Shown here: piece by piece, positions 1-6,050 of the stretch
Position numbering within the stretch: position 1 is the first letter of the stretch
Layout: the number at the start of each line of letters is the position of its first letter
DNA from: Pseudomonadota bacterium
GTDB lineage: Bacteria > Pseudomonadota > Alphaproteobacteria > Caulobacterales > Aquidulcibacteraceae
Direction: 5' to 3'
Length of the DNA stretch: 9,726 nt
Assembly: GCA_023461135.1 (NCBI GenBank)
Contig: JAEWNX010000015.1
Location: 1 to 9,726, forward strand
Position numbers and translations under genes: made by a program
The notes under the pieces: generated by a model
Databases searched by the model: none
The model's input: only the letters and a program-made list of their open reading frames with translations
What the model was told of the DNA's origin: nothing

Positions 1-1
1 A

Positions 2-274
2 ACAGCCCAAGGCGTTCACCATCTCGGCGCTGACGCCGGCGCCATCGAACACGACCCGCAGCGTTTTGCCGACGCTGCCGTGCGACTCATGAACGACTTC
101 CGCGCCCGCCGCGCCCTTGGCGTCCGCGCTCTCGATTGTGCGCGCCAGCACTTCTCGCCCGAAGCCTGCTTCCGCGATCTCGTCGCCGCCGTGGGCGCGC
201 GTGCGACGCTTACGCCGCCAACTGCAGAGAGCGCTCAAAATCCCTTGCGCGAGACGGCTTCAGCGTCCCAATAG
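2..274 (+). CDS. Glycosyltransferase group 1 (GT4-type), C-terminal end only
   Basis: Reading frame open from the window's left edge to a TAG at 272-274, giving about 90 residues with no N-terminus. The visible part has the pattern of the end of a GT4/GT-B glycosyltransferase: a segment ending in HDPQRFADAAVRLMNDF, then a helix of the 'lg..A...a...fs.e' type (RARRALGVRALDCARQHFSP) and a terminal helix CFRDLVAAVG. In the family this corresponds to the piece after the donor-binding EX7E region, where per-cell residue choice 'D-P..FA.A...L..D' is common. The catalytic and donor-binding residues lie outside the window, so donor and acceptor cannot be named. The final 25 or so residues after the helix are low-complexity and probably a disordered tail. 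It lies on the same strand as the operon but is separated from it by 163 bases, so it may be a separate transcription unit. The family call is inferred from this short tail. Confidence 0.72.
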   Translation, partial: TAQGVHHLGADAGAIEHDPQRFADAAVRLMNDFRARRALGVRALDCARQHFSPEACFRDLVAAVGARATLTPPTAESAQNPLRETASASQ

Positions 275-373
275 GCGCGAATTTCTCCTGGCCGCCGCAA
301 TGCCTGGAATAGCGCGCCCGCTTCGCCAATAGACCAGTTTCGCAGGTCGATGTGCTGAGCAGTGACACGCGCG

Positions 374-389
374 GCGTTAAGCATAACGC
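374..389. repeat. Short perfect inverted repeat upstream of the operon
   Basis: GCGTTA (374-379) and TAACGC (384-389) are perfect reverse complements separated by AGCA. It sits 49 bases before the preferred start of the acetyltransferase gene and 15 bases before the alternative ATG at 405. The AT-rich centre in a GC-rich context could be an operator or overlap a -10 region. It may equally be chance: a 6-bp stem is short. No regulator is identified. Confidence 0.3.
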
Positions 390-427
390 GGCTCGGAAAT
401 TGCGATGGGCGCACCAACCCGTGCGCT

Positions 428-433
428 GGGGAG
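428..433 (+). promoter_or_regulatory. Ribosome binding site supporting the ATG at 438
   Basis: GGGGAG ends four bases before the ATG at 438-440. The alternative in-frame ATG at 405 has only a weak GGAA (395-398) before it. The short spacing is slightly tight, but the purine run and the protein family's usual N-terminus both favour 438. Confidence 0.5.
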
Positions 434-437
434 TAAG

Positions 438-920
438 ATGCCGATTTCGGACAATGTTCGCCTGGGCGAAGGTGTGACGATCCACCACCCACAGCTGGTC
501 AACTTGTACGGTTGCTCGGTTGGAACCGGCTCGCGCGTGGGCGCCTTCGTCGAGATTCAGAAGAACGCGCACATCGGCGCGCGCTGCAAGATTTCGTCGC
601 ACACCTTCATCTGCGAGGGCGTGACCATTGAGGACGAAGTGTTCGTCGGGCACGGCGTCATGTTCATCAATGACATCTTCCCGAAGGCGGCCAACGAGGA
701 CGGCTCGGCGCAGAGCGAAGCGGATTGGGCGGTTGTGCCGACCGTCGTGAAGAAGCGGGCCTCGATCGGCTCGAACGCGACCATCATGGGTGGAGTCACC
801 ATCGGCGCAGGCGCGCTGATCGGCGCGGGCGCGGTGGTTACGAAAGACGTGCCAGACCACGCAATTGTGGCTGGCGTGCCTGCCAAGGTGGTGGGCGACA
901 CTCGGGACAAGAGGGACTAA
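438..920 (+). CDS. Left-handed beta-helix sugar N-acetyltransferase (WbpD/WlbB-like)
   Basis: A 160-residue hexapeptide-repeat acyltransferase, probably using acetyl-CoA to acetylate the 3-amino group of a UDP-2-acetamido-3-amino-2,3-dideoxyuronate in the cytoplasm. Repeats of the [LIV]-G-x4 type run through almost the whole protein: VRLGEGVTI, SRVGAFVEI, HIGARCKI, then EGVTIEDEVFVGHGVMFIND around residues 60-80, and SIGSNATIMGGVTIGAGALIG at 109-129. The end AVVTKDVPDHAIVAGVPAKV is the typical C-terminal cap of this class. Asn79 followed by a PK pair in FINDIFPKA matches the Asn/PR loop that WbpD and WlbB use near the active site (family knowledge). Its immediate neighbours are WbpB- and WbpE-like enzymes, which supports the assignment. 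An in-frame ATG at 405 would add 11 residues (MGAPTRALGSK), but homologues as I remember them begin at the equivalent of MPISDNV. An FdtC/QdtC-type dTDP-sugar acetyltransferase is the main alternative. Confidence 0.85.
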   Translation: MPISDNVRLGEGVTIHHPQLVNLYGCSVGTGSRVGAFVEIQKNAHIGARCKISSHTFICEGVTIEDEVFVGHGVMFINDIFPKAANEDGSAQSEADWAVVPTVVKKRASIGSNATIMGGVTIGAGALIGAGAVVTKDVPDHAIVAGVPAKVVGDTRDKRD

Positions 921-966
921 ACCGGCGCGGCGAGAGACGCGCCCCAAGGGGACTGGGACGATCAGA

Positions 967-1995
967 ATGATCAGGATTGGTGTAATCGGCTACGGCTACT
1001 GGGGTCCGAACCTCGTCCGTAACTTCGCGGAGCTGAAGGGCGCCGAGTTGGCGGCTGTGGCCGACCTCGACCCGAAGAAACTCGAGCTCGTCAACAAGCG
1101 CTTCCCGGCGGTGAAGACGACGACCGACTTCCAGGAAATGCTGCGCGATCCCACCATCGACGCGATCGCCATCGCCACGCCTGTGTCGACGCACTTCGAG
1201 CTGGCCATGGCCGCTTTGAAGTCGGGCAAGCACGTGTGGCTGGAAAAGCCGATGACGGAGACGTCACTGCAGGCGCGCCAGCTGGTGGACACGGCTGAGA
1301 AGAAGAAGGTCGTCCTGCACGTCGACCATACCATCATCTATACCGGCGCCGTGAATAAAATGATGGACCTGGTCGCGGCCGATGAGCTGGGCAAGATCCT
1401 CTATTACGATTCAACCCGCGTGAATCTCGGCCTCTTCCAGCGCGACGTGTCGGTGATCTCCGACCTCGCCGTGCACGACTTCTCGATCCTCGACTACCTC
1501 TTGGAAGAACAGCCGGTCGCCGTGTCGGCGGGCGGCATCAATCACTTCCCGGGCACGCCGGAAAACCTCGCCTACATCACGATGTTTTACGACTCGGGCG
1601 CCATCGCGCACGTGAACTGCTCGTGGCTGGCGCCGGTGAAGGTGCGCACGGTGCTCGTCGGCGGGACGAAGAAGATGTTCGTCTACAACGACCTTGAGCC
1701 GTCCGAGAAACTGAAGATCTACGACAAGGGCGTCTCGTTCACGGACGATCCGGCGAAGATCTACCAGATGCGCGTCGGCTATCGCACCGGCGACATGTGG
1801 GCGCCGAAGCTGGACGAAAGCGAAGCGCTGCGCACCGGCGCACTCGATTTCGTCGAGGCCATCGACCAAAAGAAGAAGACGCTTTGCGACGGCCGTCTCG
1901 GCACGCGCGTCACTCAACTCATCGAAGCTGCAACCTCCTCCATGAAGGCGCGCGGCGAAACCATCCACCTGCCGCGTGCGGAGAAAGTGCTGTGA
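967..1995 (+). CDS. Gfo/Idh/MocA NAD-dependent oxidoreductase (WbpB/WlbA-like UDP-sugar 3-dehydrogenase)
   Basis: 342 residues, a normal length for the family. The N-terminal Rossmann domain starts at once with [12 protein letters not shown], giving the GxGxxG dinucleotide motif at residues 8-13. The EKP motif (93-95, in WLEKPMTE) supplies the conserved lysine, and DLAVHD at 166-171 gives the usual Asp-x3-His of the C-terminal alpha/beta domain. In the WbpB/WlbA pathway this enzyme oxidises C3 of UDP-GlcNAcA to a 3-keto sugar, the substrate of the aminotransferase encoded next. That specificity is inferred from the neighbouring acetyltransferase and aminotransferase; by sequence alone the family is broad. 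The frame is open upstream to 865, but a start at 967 is chosen because it places the Rossmann motif at the N-terminus, lies 46 bases after the previous stop, and has GGGA at 955-958. The 3' end overlaps the next start by four bases. Confidence 0.87.
   Translation: MIRIGVIGYGYWGPNLVRNFAELKGAELAAVADLDPKKLELVNKRFPAVKTTTDFQEMLRDPTIDAIAIATPVSTHFELAMAALKSGKHVWLEKPMTETSLQARQLVDTAEKKKVVLHVDHTIIYTGAVNKMMDLVAADELGKILYYDSTRVNLGLFQRDVSVISDLAVHDFSILDYLLEEQPVAVSAGGINHFPGTPENLAYITMFYDSGAIAHVNCSWLAPVKVRTVLVGGTKKMFVYNDLEPSEKLKIYDKGVSFTDDPAKIYQMRVGYRTGDMWAPKLDESEALRTGALDFVEAIDQKKKTLCDGRLGTRVTQLIEAATSSMKARGETIHLPRAEKVL
1980..1984 (+). promoter_or_regulatory. Ribosome binding site for the GTG start at 1992
   Basis: GGAGA lies inside the end of the oxidoreductase gene, with eight bases between GGAG and the GTG at 1992-1994. 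It decides the start in favour of the GTGA overlap rather than the upstream ATG at 1797, which would add 65 residues of basic, low-quality sequence that read out of frame through the oxidoreductase. Confidence 0.65.
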
Positions 1996-3113
1996 CCGTC
2001 CCGTTTGTCGATCTGAAATCACAATACCTCTCCATCAAGCCGGAGATCGACGCGGCGATCCAGCACATCCTGGACAACACGCAGTTCGTGCTCGGCGCGG
2101 AAGTGGCGGCGTTCGAAAAGGAATTCGCCGAGTATTGCGGCGCGAAGCACTGCATGGGCGTCAATAACGGCACCAGCGCGCTGCACCTCGCCATGCTCGC
2201 CGCAGATATCGGCGCGGGTGATGAAGTGATCACGACGCCGTTCACCTTCGTCGCGAGCGTTGCGGCGATCTGGTACTCGGGCGCGAAGGCGGTGTTCGTC
2301 GACATCGATCCGAAGACCTACCTGATCGATCCGGCCAAAATCGAAGCGGCGATCACGCCGAAGACCAAGGCCATCCTGCCGGTCCATCTTTACGGCCAGG
2401 CTTGCGACATGGACGCGATCATGGCGATCGCGAAGAAGCACAACCTCATCGTGATCGAGGACGCCTGCCAGGCGCACGGCTCTGAGTGGAACGGCAAGCG
2501 CGTCGGCGGCATCGGCGACCTGGCTGCGTTCAGCTTCTATCCGGGCAAGAACCTCGGCGCCTACGGCGAAGGCGGCGCGACGACCACCAACAACGACGAG
2601 TATGCGCGCAAGATCCGCATGCTGCGCGATTGGGGCGCCGAGAAGAAGTACATGCACGTCCTCAAGGGCTACAACATGCGCCTTGAAGGCATGCAGGGCG
2701 CCATCCTGCGCGTAAAGCTGAAGTATCTCGAGAAGTGGACCGAAGCGCGCCGCGAAGCGGCGAAGCGCTATGACGCGCTGTTCGCGGGCTCGGGTGTCGC
2801 CACGCCGTTCGTGCAAGACAAGGCGCGCCACGTCTATCACATCTACTCAACGCGCACGACCAAACGCCAAGAGTGGCAAGACGCGATGAACGCGAAGGGC
2901 ATCCAATCGGGCATTCACTATCCGATCGCGATCCACAACCTGCCGGCCTACGAAGACCTCGGATACAAGAACGGCGACTTCCCGTGCGCTGAAAAGGCCG
3001 CGGCCGAACAGCTTTCGCTGCCGATGTATCCGGAACTGACCGCCGAGATGCAGGCCGAAGTCGCGGCCGCGGTGATCGAACTGCACAAGCGTGACACGGG
3101 GATCGCGCGATGA
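1992..3113 (+). CDS. DegT/DnrJ/EryC1-family PLP aminotransferase (WbpE-like)
   Basis: 373 residues, typical length. It starts directly with the family N-terminus ([10 protein letters not shown]). The PLP-phosphate/ring region [13 protein letters not shown] is at 56-68, the aspartate that contacts the pyridine nitrogen is Asp157 in [10 protein letters not shown], and the Schiff-base lysine is Lys186 in [16 protein letters not shown]. The [13 protein letters not shown] form is that of 3-amino-transferring members such as WbpE, QdtB and FdtB, as far as I recall. With a WbpB-like dehydrogenase before it and a WbpD-like acetyltransferase two genes upstream, the likely reaction is glutamate-dependent transamination of UDP-3-keto-GlcNAcA. 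A dTDP-3-keto-hexose remains possible. GTG start overlaps the preceding TGA (GTGA), so translation is probably coupled. The 3' end overlaps the SDR gene by four bases. Confidence 0.9.
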   Translation: MTVPFVDLKSQYLSIKPEIDAAIQHILDNTQFVLGAEVAAFEKEFAEYCGAKHCMGVNNGTSALHLAMLAADIGAGDEVITTPFTFVASVAAIWYSGAKAVFVDIDPKTYLIDPAKIEAAITPKTKAILPVHLYGQACDMDAIMAIAKKHNLIVIEDACQAHGSEWNGKRVGGIGDLAAFSFYPGKNLGAYGEGGATTTNNDEYARKIRMLRDWGAEKKYMHVLKGYNMRLEGMQGAILRVKLKYLEKWTEARREAAKRYDALFAGSGVATPFVQDKARHVYHIYSTRTTKRQEWQDAMNAKGIQSGIHYPIAIHNLPAYEDLGYKNGDFPCAEKAAAEQLSLPMYPELTAEMQAEVAAAVIELHKRDTGIAR

Positions 3114-4081
3114 ATCTCGACGGCGCCAAAATCCTTGTCACCGGCGGGTGCGGGCTGATCGGCTCCACGACGATCGATCAACTCCTGCGCGAAGATGTCG
3201 AGAAGATCGTCATCTTCGACAACCTCGTGCGCGGATCGATGCACAATGTGGCTGAGATCCTGAAGGATAAGCGCGTCGAGCTGGTGAAGGGCGACATTCG
3301 CGACGTGAACGCCACGCGCCGCGTCACCGAAGGCATGGACGCCGTCATTCACATGGCGGCCATCCGCATCACGGCCTGCGCGGAAGATCCGCGCGAAGCC
3401 ATGGAAGTGATGTGCAACGGCAGCTTCAACGTCGTGGAAGCCGCGCACCTTGCCGGCGTGAAGAAGATCGTCTGCGCCTCGACTGCTTCGATTTATGGGC
3501 TGGCCGATAACTTCCCGACGACGGAAAAAGATCACCCGTACAACAACCGCACCTGGTACGGCGCCTCGAAGATCATGTTGGAAGGCCTGCTGCGGTCCTT
3601 CAACGACATGTACGGCACCGACTATGTCGCTTTCCGGTATTTCAACGTCTACGGCCCGCGGATGGACATCCACGGCAAGTACACAGAAGTTCTGATCCGC
3701 TGGATGGAGCGCATCGACGCCGGCATCCCGCCGCTCATCCTCGGCGACGGCAAAACCTCGATGGACTTCATCTATATCGACGACATCGCCCGTGCGAACG
3801 TCGCCGGCCTGAAGTCGGACGTGTCGGACGAAGTGTTCAACGTCGCCTCCGAAGTCGAAACGACGTTGCTCGAACTTGCCGAAACGCTGATGCGCGTGAT
3901 GGGCAAGACGAACCTCCAGCCGGAGTTCGGCCCCGAGCGCAAAGTCAACGCCGTGCCGCGGCGTCTCGCCAGCACGGAGAAGGCGCAACGCCTGCTCGGC
4001 TGGAAGTCGCAAGTGAGCCTCGAAGAAGGCCTCGAGCGCCTCGTCAATTGGTGGCGCGTCAACAAGGAGCACGTAGCGTGA
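3110..4081 (+). CDS. Extended-SDR NAD-dependent nucleotide-sugar epimerase/dehydratase-type enzyme
   Basis: 323 residues. The NAD-binding motif TGGCGLIGS is at 11-19, near the N-terminus, and the YxxxK catalytic pair is Tyr150/Lys154 in TWYGASK. The third catalytic position is Thr125 in the strand [18 protein letters not shown] (176-184) and [12 protein letters not shown] (218-229) are typical of the sugar-nucleotide SDR group (GalE, WbpP, RmlB relatives). In RmlB-type 4,6-dehydratases the residues after the catalytic Thr are Asp-Glu (TDEVYG); here they are Ala126-Ser127. By that reading an epimerase or other oxidation-type reaction is more likely than 4,6-dehydration. The substrate is unknown; placement between two aminotransferases suggests it shapes the sugar used by one of them. 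ATG start overlaps the previous stop (ATGA), with GGGGA at 3098-3102 as a ribosome binding site. The 3' end overlaps the next GTG by four bases. Confidence 0.85.
   Translation: MNLDGAKILVTGGCGLIGSTTIDQLLREDVEKIVIFDNLVRGSMHNVAEILKDKRVELVKGDIRDVNATRRVTEGMDAVIHMAAIRITACAEDPREAMEVMCNGSFNVVEAAHLAGVKKIVCASTASIYGLADNFPTTEKDHPYNNRTWYGASKIMLEGLLRSFNDMYGTDYVAFRYFNVYGPRMDIHGKYTEVLIRWMERIDAGIPPLILGDGKTSMDFIYIDDIARANVAGLKSDVSDEVFNVASEVETTLLELAETLMRVMGKTNLQPEFGPERKVNAVPRRLASTEKAQRLLGWKSQVSLEEGLERLVNWWRVNKEHVA
4064..4069 (+). promoter_or_regulatory. Ribosome binding site for the GTG start at 4078
   Basis: AAGGAG inside the end of the SDR gene, eight bases before GTG 4078-4080. This near-consensus site supports the GTGA-overlap start of the second aminotransferase over the in-frame start at 4048, which would precede the site. 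Confidence 0.7.
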
Positions 4082-5208
4082 TCCCACTGATGAAGCCGCT
4101 GATGGACGAACGCGAAGCGCAAGCCGCTTCGCGCGTGATCCTGTCCGGCTGGGTGACGCAAGGCCCGGAAGTCGCCGCGTTCGAGAAGGAATTCGCGGCG
4201 TACGTCGGCGCGCCCTACGCGACGGCGGTGTCGAACTGCACGACAGCGCTGCATCTGGCGCTGCTGGCGCTGGGCGTCAGCGAGGGCGATGAAGTCATCA
4301 CCGTTTCGCACTCCTACATCGCGACGGCGAATTCGGTGAAGTATTGCGGCGCCAAGCCTGTCTTCGTCGATGTCGAGCTCGAAACCTACAATATCGACCC
4401 GAACCTGCTCGAAGCCGCGATCACGCCGAAGACCAAGGCGATCCTCTGCGTGCACCAGATCGGCATGCCGTGCGATCTCGAAAGCTTGCTCGCGATCGCC
4501 AAGCGTCACAACATTCCGGTGATCGAAGACGCGGCCTGCGCGATTGGTTCGGAAATCAAGATCGACGGCGCGTGGGAAAAGATCGGCGCGCCGCGCGGCG
4601 AAATCGCCTGCTTCTCGTTCCATCCGCGCAAGATCGTGTCGACCGGCGACGGCGGCATGCTGACGACGAAGAATCCGGCGTACGACAAGCAGTTCAAACT
4701 GCTGCGCCAGCACGCCATGAGCGTGCCGGATACGGTGCGTCACGGCTCGAACCAGGTGATCTTCGAGACGCACCCGGTGCTCGGCTACAATTACCGGATG
4801 ACCGACATCCAAGCCGCCGTCGGCCGTGAGCAGCTGAAGCGCGTGCCGGAGATCGTGGAAACACGCCGGCGTTTGGCTGCGCGGTACAATGAGCTGCTGC
4901 AGAACAATATCGGCATCATGCTGCCGATCGAGCCGGAAGACCGCCGCTCCAACTGGCAGAGCTATTCGGTGACGCTGCCGTCGCACTGCGATCAGCGCAG
5001 CGTGATGCAAGCCATGCTGGACGCCGGCGTCTCCACGCGCCGCGGCATCATGTGCGCGCACCGTGAAAACGGCTACAAGAACGGCTGGGATTTGCCCAAC
5101 TCCGAATTCGCGCAAGACCGCCGCATCATCCTGCCGCTCTATCATTCGATGACGGATGAAGAGCAGACCCTCGTCGCCGAAACCCTGAAGAAGGTGTGCG
5201 CGGCGTGA
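4078..5208 (+). CDS. Second DegT/DnrJ/EryC1-family PLP aminotransferase (FHPRK subtype)
   Basis: 376 residues. Family landmarks: [18 protein letters not shown] at 23-40, AVSNCTTALHLALLALG at 50-66, Asp151 in VIEDAACAIGSE, and the PLP lysine Lys185 in FSFHPRKIVSTGDGG. The lysine-loop signature (FHPRK-TGDGG), the HQIGMPCDL segment and the long insert between the first arginine-rich loop and GYNYRMTDIQAA set it apart from the upstream paralogue, so it probably acts on a different keto-sugar. Members with this signature that I recall are in 4-amino-sugar and related pathways, but the substrate cannot be fixed from sequence. The gene follows the SDR by a GTGA overlap, which suggests their products act in sequence. 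It shares a 23-base identical stretch with the other aminotransferase gene (2349-2371 and 4417-4439) that covers a conserved ITPKTKA motif. Its stop overlaps the permease start. Confidence 0.9.
   Translation: MIPLMKPLMDEREAQAASRVILSGWVTQGPEVAAFEKEFAAYVGAPYATAVSNCTTALHLALLALGVSEGDEVITVSHSYIATANSVKYCGAKPVFVDVELETYNIDPNLLEAAITPKTKAILCVHQIGMPCDLESLLAIAKRHNIPVIEDAACAIGSEIKIDGAWEKIGAPRGEIACFSFHPRKIVSTGDGGMLTTKNPAYDKQFKLLRQHAMSVPDTVRHGSNQVIFETHPVLGYNYRMTDIQAAVGREQLKRVPEIVETRRRLAARYNELLQNNIGIMLPIEPEDRRSNWQSYSVTLPSHCDQRSVMQAMLDAGVSTRRGIMCAHRENGYKNGWDLPNSEFAQDRRIILPLYHSMTDEEQTLVAETLKKVCAA
5188..5194 (+). promoter_or_regulatory. Ribosome binding site deciding the Wzm start
   Basis: AAGAAGG ends ten bases before GTG 5205-5207. 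An earlier in-frame GTG at 5196 would be one base from this purine run and is therefore unlikely. The GTG at 5205 also gives the GTGA overlap seen at neighbouring junctions. Confidence 0.5.
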
Positions 5209-6050
5209 GCGTAGAGGCGCCGTCCCCGAACCAGATCGTCACGGACATCCGCCCAGACCGCGGATGGCTGGATTTGGACCTCGGCGCTGTGTGGCGCTTC
5301 CGCGAACTCCTGCAAGTGCTGGTGATGCGCGACCTGCAGGTGCTCTACAAGCAAGCACTGCTCGGCGCGGGCTGGGCCATCCTGCAGCCGCTTTTCGCCG
5401 TCATCATCTTCTCGATCATCTTCGGCTACATCGTGCGCATGCCGTCCGAAGGCGTGCCCTATCCGCTGTTCGCGTTCGCAGGCGTGCTCCCGTGGACCTA
5501 TTTCGCCGAAGCGGTGCGCCGCTCCGGTGTCGGCCTCGTAACGGACGCGGAACTGGTGCGGAAGATCTACTTTCCGCGTCTCATCATGCCGCTGGCGAAC
5601 GTCGTTTCACCGCTGGTGGATTTCTGCATCGCGTTCGTCGTGCTGCTGGTCGTGATGGCGTTCTACGGCATTGCGCCAAACGTGAAAATGCTGGTGATCC
5701 CGCTGCTGATGGTCGTCGCCGCGCTGTTGGCGCTGTCGATAGGCCTTTGGCTGGCGCCCATTAACGTACGCTTCCGCGACATCAAGCACACGCTGCCGTT
5801 CATGATCCAAATCTGGATGTACGCGAGCCCGATCGTCTACCCGCTTTCGATGGTGCCCGAGCAATGGCGGATGCTCTATTCGCTGAACCCGATGGTCGGC
5901 GTAATCGAGGGCTTCCGCTGGGCCGTGTTCGGCCAGGGTGCGCCGAACTTCATGGCGCTCGGCATGAGCGCGATCATCATCGTGGTCCTGATGGTGGGAG
6001 GATTGATCTTCTTCCGCCGCATGGAACGCACTTTCGCGGACGTGATCTGA
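5205..6050 (+). CDS. wzm: ABC-2 type polysaccharide export permease (Wzm)
   Basis: 281 residues, the usual size of Wzm/KpsM-type permeases. An N-terminal cytoplasmic stretch leads to the amphipathic gating segment with RDLQVLYKQALLGAGWAIL (42-60), the counterpart of the R-D-x-Y-x-x-S-x-L-G-x-x-W signature. About six hydrophobic segments follow, roughly at residues 57-78, 87-105, 131-153, 160-184, 196-214 and 253-271. The motifs FAGVLPWTYFAE, KIYFPRLIMPLA, RDIKHTLPF, MYASPIVYPL and LNPMVGVIEGFRW are all standard for this family. It would form the homodimeric inner-membrane channel that moves a lipid-linked polysaccharide out of the cytoplasm, driven by the ATPase encoded next. It begins at a GTG overlapping the aminotransferase stop and ends in TGATG with the ATPase start. 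Transport of teichoic-acid-like polymer (TagG) is excluded mainly by the Gram-negative context. Confidence 0.93.
   Translation: MSVEAPSPNQIVTDIRPDRGWLDLDLGAVWRFRELLQVLVMRDLQVLYKQALLGAGWAILQPLFAVIIFSIIFGYIVRMPSEGVPYPLFAFAGVLPWTYFAEAVRRSGVGLVTDAELVRKIYFPRLIMPLANVVSPLVDFCIAFVVLLVVMAFYGIAPNVKMLVIPLLMVVAALLALSIGLWLAPINVRFRDIKHTLPFMIQIWMYASPIVYPLSMVPEQWRMLYSLNPMVGVIEGFRWAVFGQGAPNFMALGMSAIIIVVLMVGGLIFFRRMERTFADVI

Larger units (their letters stand above)
275..437. other. Non-coding gap upstream of the sugar-biosynthesis operon
   Basis: No convincing gene was found on either strand here; the open frames that cross it are compositional shadows. It is the longest gap inside the plus-strand gene set and therefore the natural place for a promoter of the operon. 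I could not identify a credible -35/-10 pair. Two small symmetric elements are visible: TGCTGAGCA at 353-361 and the GCGTTA/TAACGC inverted repeat at 374-389. No stem followed by a T-run that would terminate the upstream glycosyltransferase gene is apparent. Confidence 0.5.

Noticed and set aside
117..332. Small plus-strand frame with an RREFLLAAA segment resembling a Tat signal motif
   Set aside because: The motif is near the C-terminal end of the frame, not followed by a mature domain, and the frame overlaps the real glycosyltransferase tail out of frame. Coincidence is the simpler reading.
235..492. Minus-strand 85-codon frame across the 275-437 gap as a possible small gene
   Set aside because: No ribosome binding site or family resemblance, and it runs into both flanking plus-strand genes.
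210..947. Minus-strand open frame of 245 codons covering the operon upstream gap and the acetyltransferase
   Set aside because: Composition is that of an antisense shadow and the plus strand encodes a plain hexapeptide-repeat acetyltransferase over most of this range.
2948..4087. Long minus-strand open frame (379 codons) opposite the SDR gene
   Set aside because: Its translation is rich in Arg, His, Val and Asp without family motifs, as expected from the antisense frame of GC-rich codons, while the plus strand holds a clear SDR with all its motifs.
3772..5145. Long minus-strand open frame (457 codons) opposite the second aminotransferase
   Set aside because: Antisense shadow: it crosses a gene junction of the plus-strand operon, shows no recognisable domain, and the plus-strand frame is an intact PLP aminotransferase.
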